A DNA stretch of 64,000 bases from Limnomonas spitsbergensis (Eukaryota > Chlorophyta > Chlorophyceae > Chlamydomonadales), in assembly GCA_037349105.1 (NCBI GenBank), contig JAYJMM010000087.1:1793501-1857500 (forward strand), written 5' to 3'. A program made the position numbers and the translations under genes. The notes beneath the pieces were generated by a model. The model worked only from the letters and a program-made list of their open reading frames with translations, searched no databases and had not been told where the DNA came from. Below are positions 48,772-58,881 of the stretch, one piece after another. Within the stretch, counting starts at the first letter, position 1; the number at the start of each line of letters is the position of its first letter.

Positions 48772-49454
48772 TTTAATTATTCTACCAGCATATATTTCGT
48801 GGCCGTTGATATTGATCTAATTATTCTACCGGTATAGATCTCCTGGCCGTCAAATATTGATTTAATGTTTCAACCGGTATAGATTCCACTGCTGTCAAAT
48901 ATTGATTTAATTTCTATAATCTACCGGTATAGATCTCCTGGCAATTGTTTCACTGCCAATTGATTCCTCCAGCAAGCGATGAGCTAACCAGTTTATTGAA
49001 ATAGCCAGCACATCATTAGTCAGCCCCACCTACATAGGGGGGTACAGCAAGCCGATCCCAATTAATACCAAAAGGAGCGCAATGAATCGGCCTAGTCTGG
49101 GCAACTCCTGGTGGACCAATCATGCTAATTGGCAGGTAAATATGGTAGCGACATTAGAGGAATCGGTAGGCCAATCTGAGCAACAAATGGTCGACCAAAT
49201 GATGATAACTGGTAGGTAAATATGGTAGCGACAGTACGGCAATCGGTAGGCCAACCAGGGCAAAAATGGTAGCCAAGGAGTATCTATTTCGGTAGGTTAT
49301 GGGCCTACCGAAATTTAAACCTACCAGAATGTAAATCGGTAGATGTCGCGTTTTCGGCCGATTTTAACCTACCAATTCACCTACCATAATCATTTTAGGG
49401 GCCTTGTCCAAATGATGCATTTGCCTTGAAACTGGTAGGTTTTCTGCCTACCAA
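48772..49454. repeat. ACCGGTATAG repeat and GGTAGG/CCTACC palindromes (unit 2)
   Basis: Copy of 40,565-41,247, ending just before the junction with unit 3. Both hairpins are conserved. Confidence 0.8.
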
Positions 49455-49477
49455 AACAGGGGGTTTGAGTAGTAGTG

Positions 49478-50001
49478 CCTACCGCCCCTCCTCTCACCCC
49501 CCCACCCGCCCCTCGACTCGCCCTCGATCCGCAACCGCTGCCCCGAGCCAGGTTTCACCTAGGGGCAGGAAGCGGTCCTCACCATGCACGCCGGCAGACG
49601 ACTATATTGTCGCCCTCAGGGCGCGGAAGGTGACCTTTCAGGTCAACCAGAGGCCTGTCCTGGCCCAGCTGCCGGGCCACGAGGTTTCCACCAGCGAGTG
49701 GTACCCCATCCGGCGGTTGCGCCGCTGCATGGCTGTGGCCCAGGGCATCAGCCCGACTGCCACGTGCCATGACTGCGGCAACGCCACCATCTCCAAGGGT
49801 GGCGCCGAGGCCATTAAGGTCGTCATTCCGCCTCGTCGCCCCTTGGAGAAGGGCGGCTACAACATGGTGGCCAAGTTCCGTTGTGCCGAGTGTTCTGTGG
49901 ATGAGGCGCCCGATGTTGCAGCCTTGAGGATTGAGCTGAGGGACGCGGGGGTATACCCTTCCTTTATTAACGGTATTCTGGAGCGCATGGGCCACGTGTG
50001 A
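49478..50001 (+). CDS. Zinc-ribbon-like exon, copy 3 (open frame)
   Basis: Open copy of the four-cysteine module, without the stop found in copy 2. The frame extends left across the junction to a TTG at 49,426 and reads KLVGFLPTKTGG before the linker; that part is made of junction sequence and has no ATG. Module features are CHDC and CAEC pairs and the end ILERMGHV. One visible change from copy 1 is Gly for Glu in RDAGVYPS, shared with copy 2; another is Ser for Gly in HEVSTSEW, unique here. Without an evident promoter or start codon, expression is doubtful. Confidence 0.45.
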
Positions 50002-51006
50002 GTAAGTAGATGAGCTGGCTTTGCAGGATCAAACAAATTGAGGCTGAGTTCCCCTAGCTTTGCAAATTTCAAGTACCATTTGGGCGGACTTGTGGGGTGA
50101 CCCCTTCGATAAGCTGTTGTTAGGCTGCTAGGCCCATACAATTTTGAGAGGCCCAATTTGCCTTTTATATTGCAGTGACTGACATAATGCGCATCTCGGA
50201 GCGTTGTGGCAGCTGTCGGTTGGTACGGCAGTGGCTTTGCTGCGGTGCCCTTTGCTTGGCCTCAGTTTATGTGCACTATGACACAAGGTTGTTGGTTGTT
50301 CAAACTGATGTAACAAGTAAATTCAAAACCTAGGGCTGGACAATAGGGCCACAATTCAATGCCTTCAGAGCCCATTCCTAATTCCTTCAGTTTATGCCCA
50401 TTGCTTTGGGCCCACTGGCCTGAGCTTATGACGGCTGTTCAGCCCGATGTCACTGATTAAATTCAAAACCTACGGCTGGACCATAGGGCCACAGCTCAAT
50501 GCCTTCAGAGCCCATTCCTAATTCCTATAGCCTATGTCCATGCTTCGGGCCCACTGTGACCTAAGCGTGCCTAACGTTCCAGAAAGATAGCAGTTTCCTA
50601 GATTAAAATAGCAGTTTCACAGATTCTGCAAGGCAGCCAAAGCCAAGCCAAAGGGGTATTGGCTGTTCAGTGATTTCAAACAGTGATTGCAAACAGCCTG
50701 AAGTAGAGGTACCGGCAGCAACAATGCAGCCGCACCGGTAGTGACAGTGTTTGCACACACCCTGAAGTAGCGGTACCGGCAGTTGCTACGCTAGCGACAG
50801 TGATTGCACACAGCATGAAGCAGTGGTAATTGTTCAACCATACCCTAACAATACAAGACTAACATAATTGTTAAACCGTAAATAAACACTAGAAGGTGAA
50901 CATAATTAATCAATACGGTTCTAATACCAGAAAATGAACTCCAGAAAATCATGATAACAACTACCGGGGTAATCTCAGAGTGGCTAACTTTCCAGAAGCA
51001 ACAGTT

Positions 51007-52343
51007 TCACAGATCATGCAGGGCAGCCAAGGCTGCAAGCTTTGGAGTGAAAAAGCTGTTGCTAGAGCTGCTCTGCACTCTCTTGGGTGCACGAACATTC
51101 ACTGGGGCTTCTCCAGCTGGTTGAATCCCGGCTGGTCTGTATTGCAGGGCTGTGTGCTGTTGCAATGCGATAGCAGCAGCAAACATTAGTTGCTGTTGCT
51201 GCTGCATCTGTTGCTGCATTTGTTGATGCATCTGCTGCTGCACATATGCATGCTGGCGGTGGGTGTTAGCTAGACACAGAGCCGGGGCTGGGCAGTGCAC
51301 TGGGCAGTACTGACACACTTGCCTCACAGCTAATTTGGTGCGGCATGTTACTGCAAGACAAAAGAGATTGTCGCCTCGCCGTGTCACACCATAGCGAGTC
51401 ATCTCCGGACGACTAGCAGGGGGAGATGACGCACTGGCCGGGATGTGGCCGATTGCCGGAGAAGCAAGAAAGACCGGGGAAGTAGTGGACATGGGAGGCA
51501 ATCCCAGAGCAGGTATGGGCACCAGGGTTGGGGCGACATGGCCTCTTACTTGCAAATGCAGAGCCTGCCGGACAACAGCCCGGACCTCATCCTCCTTAGC
51601 TTGCTGCTCAACAGCTGCCCCCACAAAAACATCAAGAGTGTGTTCCCAAGATTGCTGATTCTTCAGCATCGCATCCTCTGCCCGCTTGTCTCTCGTCGCA
51701 TGGCTCCTATGTTTGGTAGTGATGCACAAGTGAGGAGTGAGTAAGTAAATACCTTAAAAAGCCGAGGAATACAGCAGGCTCTCACAGATTTCATGTTGAA
51801 GGACGGTCAAATGGTCAAGTGGTCAAGCAGTGAAAAATTCATATGGTACCTGCTGTTATGGATCCATGCAGACAAGAGGCCCTTGTCCCGTACAAGGCTC
51901 TCTCCGCAGTACAGGGCCAAGCCCACCGGCTGGCCTTTGTGGTCAGTGTAAACATGCTTCATCGTGAAGTTTGTGCCTTCACACTTTCCGGTTGTGACGT
52001 TTGTCGTGGCTGTCACAGGAATTTCAGCAGTGGTGCCGGTGAAATTGTTGCACAGCTCGCCATGGAACCCGTGAAGGATGGGTAGAGACATGGGGGCATG
52101 CATGCCGGCCGCTGCCGCAACCTTCGCTGCTCCAGGGCAAAAACGCGGATTGACAACAAGGATGCCTGCCAGCACTAACTCCTCCTCTGCCACCTCAGCC
52201 TCAACAAACCAGGCTGACATGTCGTGTCGAGGGCCGTTTTCTTCTTGTTGCTCCTCCTCCGGGTCAGCCTCCGGGTCGGGGCATGCCATCTCCTCCAACT
52301 CCTCCATCGTCTTGACATCATCATCATAGATGCGCAACTTCAT
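51007..52343 (-). CDS. Two-exon 397-aa Cys/His and poly-Gln protein, copy 3
   Basis: Exon 1 is 52,343-51,850, the intron 51,849-51,707 and exon 2 51,706-51,007. Frame and splice sites are intact, and it carries the same substitutions as copy 2 (VCQYCP, QQQMHQQ, QQHTAL, TPKLAAL). Three intact copies of a 1.3-kb gene in a region otherwise full of decaying repeats suggest either recent origin or retained function. The upstream region in this copy is expanded 179-bp satellite, so if the satellite holds the promoter, copy 3 has more of it. Confidence 0.6.
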
Positions 52344-52370
52344 AGAGGGGGGAGGAAAATCAACATAATA

Positions 52371-53236
52371 AGTGATGAACTTGATTTTGGCCCCAGATCA
52401 CCCCATTTTGCCCCAAGCCGGCACGCTCAAAGCCCGCTTAAAGGGCAGGCACGCAGCAGGTGGTCCAAGAAAAGTCAGATTTCAACAGGAGAACAAAATA
52501 TTATGCATCGTGATAGGCAGCTAGGACTATCCTGCAAATCGTGATAAATTCTGACAAACTCAATTTGGGCCCCAGATCACCCCATTTTGCCCCCGCTTTA
52601 AGCGCAAGCACGCAGCAGGTGGTCCAAGAAAAGTCAGATTTCAACATGAGAACAAAATATTATGCATCAGCATAGGCAGCTAGGACTATCCTGCAAATCG
52701 TGATAAATTCTGACAAACTCAATTTGGGCCGCAGATCACCCCATTTTGCCCCAAGCCAGCACGCTCAAAGCCCGCTTTAAGGGCAGGCACGCAGCAGGTG
52801 GTCCAAGAAAAGTCAGATTTCAACAGGAGAACAAAATATTATGCATCAGCATAGGCAGCTAGGACTATCCTGCAAATCGTGATAAATTCTGACAAACTCA
52901 ATTTGGGCCGCAGATCACCCCATTTTGCCCCAAGCCGGCACGCTCAAAGCCCGCTTTAAGGGCAGGCACGCAGCAGGTGGTCCAAGAAAAGTCAGATTTC
53001 AACAGGAGAACAAAATATTATGCATCAGCATAGGCAGCTAGGACTATCCTGCAAATCGTGATAAATTCTGACAAACTCAATTTGGGCCGCAGATCACCCC
53101 ATTTTGCCCCAAGCCGGCACGCTCAAAGCCCGCTTTAAGCGCAAGCACGCAGCAGGTGGTCCAAGAAAAGTCAGATTTCAACAGGAGAACAAAATATTAT
53201 GCATCAGCATAGGCAGCTAGGACTATCCTGCAAATC
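52371..53236. repeat. 179-bp satellite, five units (unit 3)
   Basis: Unit starts lie near 52,371, 52,541, 52,700, 52,879 and 53,058, with a degenerate sixth start at 53,237. The second is the 159-bp short form; the last three are 179 bp. This is two more full units than in units 1 and 2. Confidence 0.92.
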
Positions 53237-53467
53237 TTGATGAATTATGACAAACTTGATTTGGGCCCCTGATCACCCCATTTTCTGGAGACACAAGGAA
53301 GCAATAGTAAAAGCAGGCAAGCAGAGTTACGCTACGATGACAGGCCCATGGCCGGTGGCCTGAGCAGCAGGGATCCTTGCACCAGGCCCCCACGGCCAAA
53401 GGCCGCGGGGTACTTGAATTGTTCCTGGAGCGTGCTAAATAATCCTTGGCAAGCAGAGGCATGAAAT

Positions 53468-54720
53468 TTAACTTACCAAACCACCCACTGTGTCAATGTA
53501 CCAACCATGGCGGCCCCTCGCCTTACAGAATTTCCAGCGTCTGACTTGCCCCTCAATGGCGCGCACAATGAGGAAGTGCCCATCCTCCAAGTTGACGACC
53601 AGCTGTGTGTCTCCATACATGATCCTGCCGGCCTCCGGGGTGGCATTCATGTCCTGCTCTGCCAGATCCTTAGACAGCAGAATCAGGGACAGCACGTCGT
53701 CTTTGTGGCGGATGAAACGCCGCTCTGGCTCCGAGATGGCCTGCCTAAGGACTTGGGAAGAGGTGCCAACCAAGCTGGTTGTGTTGTCAAGCTGGTGCAC
53801 AAGCGGCCGGGCACTGAGGCTGAGTGCATGCGTATAGGCTGGTGCTCTGCCTACCGCTGTGGTGACAGCTGCCTGGCGTGCTGCCCCAGAGAGTCTTCCT
53901 ACCACTCTCCCGCCTGAGGTGTGCTGGCAGTCTCCGTTGAAGACCACGCGCATCTCGCCTGGAGCATCGCGAGTTTGCATGAGCATGCATGCCCCGGGGC
54001 ACCCGTTTTGCATCTGCACACAGCAGCTACAGAAGTACCACTGGGCATCCTCATGGACAGCTTTACCCAAGGCCTTCGTGCGGTTGGTTTCACTTGGCCT
54101 CTGGATGAGGACTGCACGGCTTGACGGTTGTGGCCACCATTCTGGCCCTGCTGTCCATGCTGCCCTTGCTGTCTCTGAAGTCCCAGCTGGCAACCCCGTT
54201 GTGTCTGTTGCCCCTACAGCACTACCTGTCCCTGCTGCTCCAGCCAGGGTAACCCGGTACGGAAATACGGTACGGTCATACGGTACGGTACGGGTACGGT
54301 ACGGTACGGGATTTTTGGATGGGCTAGTCAGAAAATGGACAATACGGTAGTTCCGAGCGGTACGGTACGGCCAAACGGTACGGATACGGTGCGGGTTTTT
54401 TCGCCAATACGGCCGTACTGTGTTACCCTGGCTCCAGCTGACCCGACATGGCCAAACGAGGCTAGTCTTGCAGATGTGGGCCAGTAAAGCTGGAAGTGAG
54501 CTGGCCAAAAAGACATGAGGGCAGCGAAGAGGCTCTTCACTGCCTCCCTGGCGGTTGACCTGAAGCCCGTGGTTGAGGCAGCGTCCAGAATTCTGGCATC
54601 CACGAACTTCTGATCAACTGGCTCGTCCGTTGTTTCTCCAGGCGGGATGCATCTTGCCGAGCCCAGCGGTATGACGAAATTCTGGTTGCGCAAGGTTCTG
54701 ACACTGCCGGCAGTAGACAT
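53468..54720 (-). pseudogene. Unknown Cys-rich gene disrupted by a MITE
   Basis: Function not recognised. The frame starts at ATG 54,720 (STAGSVRTLRNQNF, then ILDAASTTGFRSTAREAVKS and FWPAHFQLYWPTSARLASF) and is cut by the 186-bp element at 54,245-54,430. Element plus target duplication is 194 bp, not a multiple of 3, so the downstream part lies in another frame. Without the insert the frames would join directly at a Gly/Ala-rich linker, giving about 355 residues. The second half has a cysteine cluster (YFCSCCVQMQNGCPGACM, then NGDCQHTSGG) resembling a zinc-binding fold, and a C-terminal region GDTQLVVNLEDGHFLIV, RGRHGWYIDTVGGLVS. GTTAC motifs at the element ends do not give a clean in-frame intron. 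Insertion appears recent because both halves are otherwise open. An intact copy may exist elsewhere. Confidence 0.6.
54245..54430. mobile_element. hAT-type MITE, 186 bp, with perfect 8-bp target duplication
   Basis: Ends are CAGGGTAAC and GTTACCCTG, a perfect 9-bp terminal inverted repeat starting CAGGG as in the hAT superfamily. The flanks are GCTCCAGC at 54,237-54,244 and again at 54,431-54,438, the 8-bp duplication typical of hAT. The inside is built of GGTACGGTACGG and TACGGTAGTTCC motifs and encodes no transposase. A half copy lies at 61,556-61,659. Confidence 0.85.
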
Positions 54721-56112
54721 GGGCTGATGCGAGGCTAAGATGGCTGATGTAGATGCGTGGCTAAGATGCCACTAAGCTCCTGGCTACTTTGCTCGTCCAT
54801 CGTTATCCGGTGCGAAATCAGGTGGGCGCTAGCGATTAGCCTCAGGCTGCGGACCCCGATTTAACAGGATACCAAATTGAATAAGGGGAACACGATTCTG
54901 CGATATGAAAAGTTGTGAGACTCAGCGACCTGTACCTTTCATTCATGGCGATTTCATACCTGGCGTTCTTGACAGGGGGCATAAGCCATGAATCAGCCGG
55001 TGGCGCATATGCAAGATCCTGCAGATCCTATGCGGCACATACAACCAGGAACCATGATTGTGCATTCCTGATGTGAGCTGAACATCCTCATCTATCCGCG
55101 AGCTCATCTCGGCCAGTTACGGTGAGAGTGCATAAGAGCTCCGGATCAGATAGATGGCATGGTGACACACACGCGAAGATAATCTGCCGTTTGGTCAAAG
55201 CCGTGTTCTAGATGTCGCCGAAAAAGTCCGAATGGCTTAACGCACTATCCGCAACCTAGAGGAGGAAAATCCTTCATCCATTGGCATGTCACAACGGGCC
55301 GTTGAAAATGGAATACCCAAGACGAATCACGCAAAGGATCCCGTGGGCGGTGTATAGATATCGGGTCGATTCTAGGAACACCTCATCTCCGTGAAAGAAA
55401 GAAAGAAAACGCCTGAGCGTGGCTTGAGGAATACGGGATTTTAAATGCCGTATTCCGTGCAAAGAAACTTCTGTTTTGACATGTACCGCCAGCACGGGGA
55501 GATTTGCGTGTGATGCAGGTTGGTGGAGCGACGTGCGGGGCTGGACTGGGCGCTTCGTTTTAGTTACGTTACGTCGTGTCTGTATACTTATCCGGACGAA
55601 CGGAGGAAAGACGTCGCCCAAATATAGGGAGGGATGCATGAGGAGAATGTGAGAGGGGCGAAGGACGCAATAACATGGGGATCCCTTGTGATCCTGAAAA
55701 TGCAGCCGAGGTGGACAGTGTTCTGAAATTTGAATGTAAGGTCATGCATGTTTGGTTGGGGAGGATGTTGAAATCTTTGTGTAAGTTGTAAAGAAAAGAT
55801 GGAGTGGATGTAAGGCGGGTTGAGAATTGCGGTATTTTTGGGCTATGCTTAACGCGTGGCTGTGTAGGGCTAGTAGGGAATGACTAGGGTCAATGTTAGC
55901 TACAATGCCTTGGCCTGGGCTTGGTGCAGCCATGCCATTGGCAGGTACATGGAATCCGGCAATGTAGTAATGTGGCAAAGTCGCAGCATGAAATAAAACA
56001 GCATGAACGAGGAACCACTCTGGCTTAACTACACTGTGTATTCTTGAAGTTGAGTGACATAAGTGTTGCTAGCGACGAGGTAAAGTATGGGTATGACAGA
56101 TCACCCCTTCAA
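54721..56112. other. No convincing gene; small repeats
   Basis: Contains a short (GAAA)n tract near 55,393-55,408 and a perfect 9-bp-stem hairpin GGAATACGG / CCGTATTCC at 55,428-55,456. A minus-strand open frame of about 116 codons (55,289-55,639) has no splice context or recognisable features and is not called. The region just above 54,720 should hold the promoter of the disrupted gene, but no TATA box stands out. Confidence 0.5.
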
Positions 56113-56621
56113 TCATGTGGGAGACACAAAGCCCAGTTGGCAACTATAATGAAGGTAGGAAGACAAAACATGGCACTTCCCAAGGATCCTGTACAAAAAG
56201 ATAATAATATGAATATTTGTTTGGGCACACCCAAGCACACATTACACGAGCTGTGTTTTCACTCGCAAGAGCACGTCAAATTTTCAGAGTTGAAATTATA
56301 GACACTCACTTAACGCGAGCTCCATGCCCAAGCATGGCGATGCGATTGATGGCGTCTGCGCTGCCCATAATAGGGTGCAACCAGCGACCACCTCGGGCCA
56401 AGACTTGCAGCTTGGTGGTGAACTTGTTCTTGTCCGTAGCTGGCCCCATCTGGAGGACCACATACTCATCATCTGCAGATATAGAATACAACATTACGCG
56501 AATACGTGCGATCTGCATGCCAGGTGCCAGGCGTGTTTTTATGCCTTCTGACTGCACCGAATCTTGGACTCATCCTACTCGTCGAGGACAGATTGCATCT
56601 CGCAACTACGAGGATCTTCAT
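56113..56621 (-). CDS. Small three-exon gene, unknown function
   Basis: Function not recognised. Exon 1 is 56,621-56,579 (MKILVVARCNLSST), exon 2 56,472-56,310 and exon 3 56,188-56,113, giving 93 residues. Introns are 106 bp (GTAGGA...CTGCAG) and 121 bp (GTGAGT...TGTACAG). All phases agree (43 + 163 + 76 = 282 bp). Exon 2 is the best supported: it reads DEYVVLQMGPATDKNKFTTK, then LQVLARGGRWLHPIMGSADA and INRIAMLGHGARV, with good consensus sites at both ends. Exon 3 is short (ILGKCHVLSSYLHY) and could be replaced by another acceptor near 56,151. The donor of exon 1 is weaker, so the true start may differ. No signal peptide or membrane segment. The middle exon looks like part of a globular domain rather than repeat-derived coding. 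Confidence 0.5.
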
Positions 56622-57142
56622 GTCCACGACGTTTCGCTACAATCTCGAGGCAGGGCTAGCACTGAAATAACCTCATGTCCTTGTGCCTTCCAATGCCACG
56701 TCAGTCAAACGCCGCTTCGGTTAGCATCGAGGCCAACGTTAGAAAAGAAAAGAAAAGAGAACGCCGATGCGGCGTGGATTTTGGGAAGTACAGGTTGACG
56801 AGACGCCCAAGCCCCGGTCTGTATACCCTTAAAGGGAGAAAGGGGCTATGGCGGGTCAGTGAGAACAGGGGGAGATGCTGGACGGCAGTCGGGTGGACTG
56901 TTTTCAAGGTAACGGCGAAGTCGAAGAATGGGATAGGCATCACATGGAGAGTTCTAATGATGCCTAGGGTCACTGTACTGACGGCCCAGGACGCATTTTA
57001 GTACTCTCCAGGCACATCGTGGCCTCTCATGTTCAGGATGACGCAGGATGACGCATTCTAGCGCTCAAACTGTGTGATTCCGGAGGCCAAAGGGGGACGA
57101 GGCAACCCGGCTGCGGGGGGGGGAACTGGCTGTGCTAATGCC
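56622..57142. other. No gene recognised
   Basis: Mixed sequence, with a 9-G run at 57,115-57,123 just before the telomere-like repeat. Direct duplication of AGGATGACGCA near 57,037 and 57,047. Confidence 0.45.
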
Positions 57143-58180
57143 TGAACCCGATACCTTTTACCTAAACCCTATCACCCTCAAACCTATCACCCTCAACCCT
57201 ATAACCCTCAACCTTATCACCCTAAACCTTATCAACCTAAACATTGTCAACCTAAACCCTATCACCCTTAAACCTATCACCCTGAGCCCTATTGCCCTTA
57301 CCCCGATAACCCTAGTCACTATCACCCTCAAACCTATCACCCTCAACCCTACAACCCTGGACCCTATCACCCAAAACCCTCTCACCCTGAACCCTCTCAC
57401 CCTGAACCATATCACCCTCAACCATACAACCCTGAACCATAGCACCCTAAACCCTATTGCCCTTAACCCTATCACCCTGAACCATATCACCATAAACCCT
57501 AAGCCCTATCACCCTGAACCATATCACCCTAAACCCTATCACCCTGAACCATATCACCATAAACCCTATTGTCCTAAACCCCATCACCCTGAACCATATC
57601 ACCATAAACCCCATCACCCTAAATCCTACCACCCCAAACCCTATCACCATGAACCCTATCACCCTAAACCCCATCACCCTAAACCCTATCGCTTTAAACC
57701 CTATCACCCTGAACCCTATCACTTTAAACCCTATCCCCATAAACATTGATGTCCTTAACCCTATAGCCCTAAACCCTATAACCCTGAACCCTATAACCCT
57801 AGTCCCTATCACCTTAAACCCTATTGCCCGTAACCCTATCACTCTGAGAACCCTATCACCCTAAACCCTATCACCATAAACCCTAGCACCATAAACCCTA
57901 TCACCCTGAACCATATTGCCCTTAACCCTACAACCCTAGTCCCTATCACCCTGAAATCTCTTGCCCTAAACCATATAACCCTAGTCCCTATCACCCTGAA
58001 CCATATCACCCTGAACCATATCACCCTAAACCATATCACCCTGAACCCTATCACCCTAAACCCTATCACCCTGAACCATATCACCCTGAACCATATCACC
58101 CTAAACCATATCACCATAAACCATATCACCATAAACCATATCACCATAAACCATATCTCCATTAACCCTATCAACCTTAA
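57143..58180. repeat. Interstitial, degenerate telomere-like repeat (15-bp unit)
   Basis: About 1 kb of imperfect 15-bp units built of CCCTAAACCCTATCA, with variants CCCTGAACCATATCA and CCCTCAACC. CCCTAA is the core of plant and algal telomere repeats (CCCTAAA or CCCTAAAA), but here it alternates with CCCTATCA, so this is not a working telomere. The 15-bp period yields open frames on both strands (ITLNP repeats on +, WFRVI repeats on -), which are not genes. Confidence 0.88.
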
Positions 58181-58199
58181 CCTCAGCACCCAGCAGGCC

Positions 58200-58470
58200 C
58201 GCTCCAACCTGCATCGCCTTGCCCATGGAACGCATTCCAACCTCCTGCCCAATGTCGCCCTCCCCCGCCTGCTCCCCCTAACCTGGCTCCCCCAACCCCA
58301 CATGCCCGCCCTGCCCTCCGGCGCCTTGACCTTAGATCACCTCCCAACCTGCTGCCCGCTGACACCCTCCCCCACCTGCCCCCCCTGACCCCGCGCCCCC
58401 AACCCCACAGGCCCGCCCCGCCCTCTGGCGACTCGACCTTAGAACTCCTCCCAACCTGCTGCCTGATGTC
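58200..58470. repeat. 107-bp GC-rich tandem repeat, about 2.5 copies
   Basis: CAACCCCACATGCCCGCCC at 58,293 recurs as CAACCCCACAGGCCCGCCC at 58,400, each followed by CTTGACCTTAGA or CTCGACCTTAGA and CTCCCAACCTGCTGCC. A partial earlier copy lies at 58,226. No coding assignment made. Confidence 0.8.
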
Positions 58471-58530
58471 GCCTTCTCGGCGCTGTCGGCCGCCGTAGCC
58501 CAGGCCGGCAGTCGCTCCCACCGCCTCCGC

Positions 58531-58790
58531 ATGTCCGTCCTGATGGGCTGCCACTCAAGAGCAGGTGGGAAATGAGCTGGGCTCTGTGGTTTGAGACATG
58601 CATTTGTCTGGGCTGGGGTGATGAGCTGGCTGCTGCTGCAGCCCAGGCCGGCTGCCCCCCCCCCCTGCATGTCCGTCCTGATGGGGTGTCACTCCAGAGC
58701 AGGTGGGACAAGAGCTGGGCTCCATTATATGGGTGATGTGCATGCTGGGGCTGGGTTGAAGCGCTGGCTGCTGCTGCATTTTATTTGAAC
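58531..58790. repeat. 138-bp tandem repeat, two copies
   Basis: ATGTCCGTCCTGATGGGCTG at 58,531 recurs with one change at 58,669. Shared downstream blocks are AGAGCAGGTGGGA, GAGCTGGGCTC and GCTGGCTGCTGCTGCA. A 9-11 C run lies between the copies. CGGGCGCAGGTAGTA near 58,790 is repeated at 58,863. Confidence 0.8.
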
Positions 58791-58881
58791 GGGCGCAGGT
58801 AGTATCAAATATACAGTATACAGTCATACCATTTACTCCTGTTTCAACCTCTTTGCTTTGATCGGGCGCAGGTAGTAGCAG

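Larger units (their letters stand above)
41271..49477. repeat. 8.2-kb segmental tandem duplication, unit 2
   Basis: 8,207 bp, the same content and order as unit 1. The left junction joins the GGTAGG/CCTACC region of unit 1 to the zinc-module exon at GTGCCTACCGCC; CCTACC occurs on both sides, so microhomology of 6-7 bp lies at the breakpoint. Unit 2 shares several substitutions with unit 3 against unit 1. Confidence 0.95.
49478..53236. repeat. 8.2-kb duplication, partial unit 3, ending in expanded satellite
   Basis: The third copy begins at the same junction as unit 2 and is collinear through the zinc-module exon and the 397-aa gene. It ends within the 179-bp satellite, which continues to 53,236 and then gives way to unique sequence. 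The minisatellites, palindrome and second spliced gene are absent. This end probably marks the original right flank or a recombination point in the satellite. Confidence 0.93.

Noticed and set aside
54244..54438. MITE spliced out as an intron
   Set aside because: A GTAAC near the left end could act as donor, but no acceptor restores the downstream frame.
57143..58180. Functional telomere
   Set aside because: Units are degenerate, interrupted by CCCTATCA, and flanked by unique sequence on both sides.
57132..58303. Open frames of 111-205 codons in the CCCTAA-like repeat
   Set aside because: The 15-bp period keeps every frame open on both strands; the peptides are pure 5-residue repeats.
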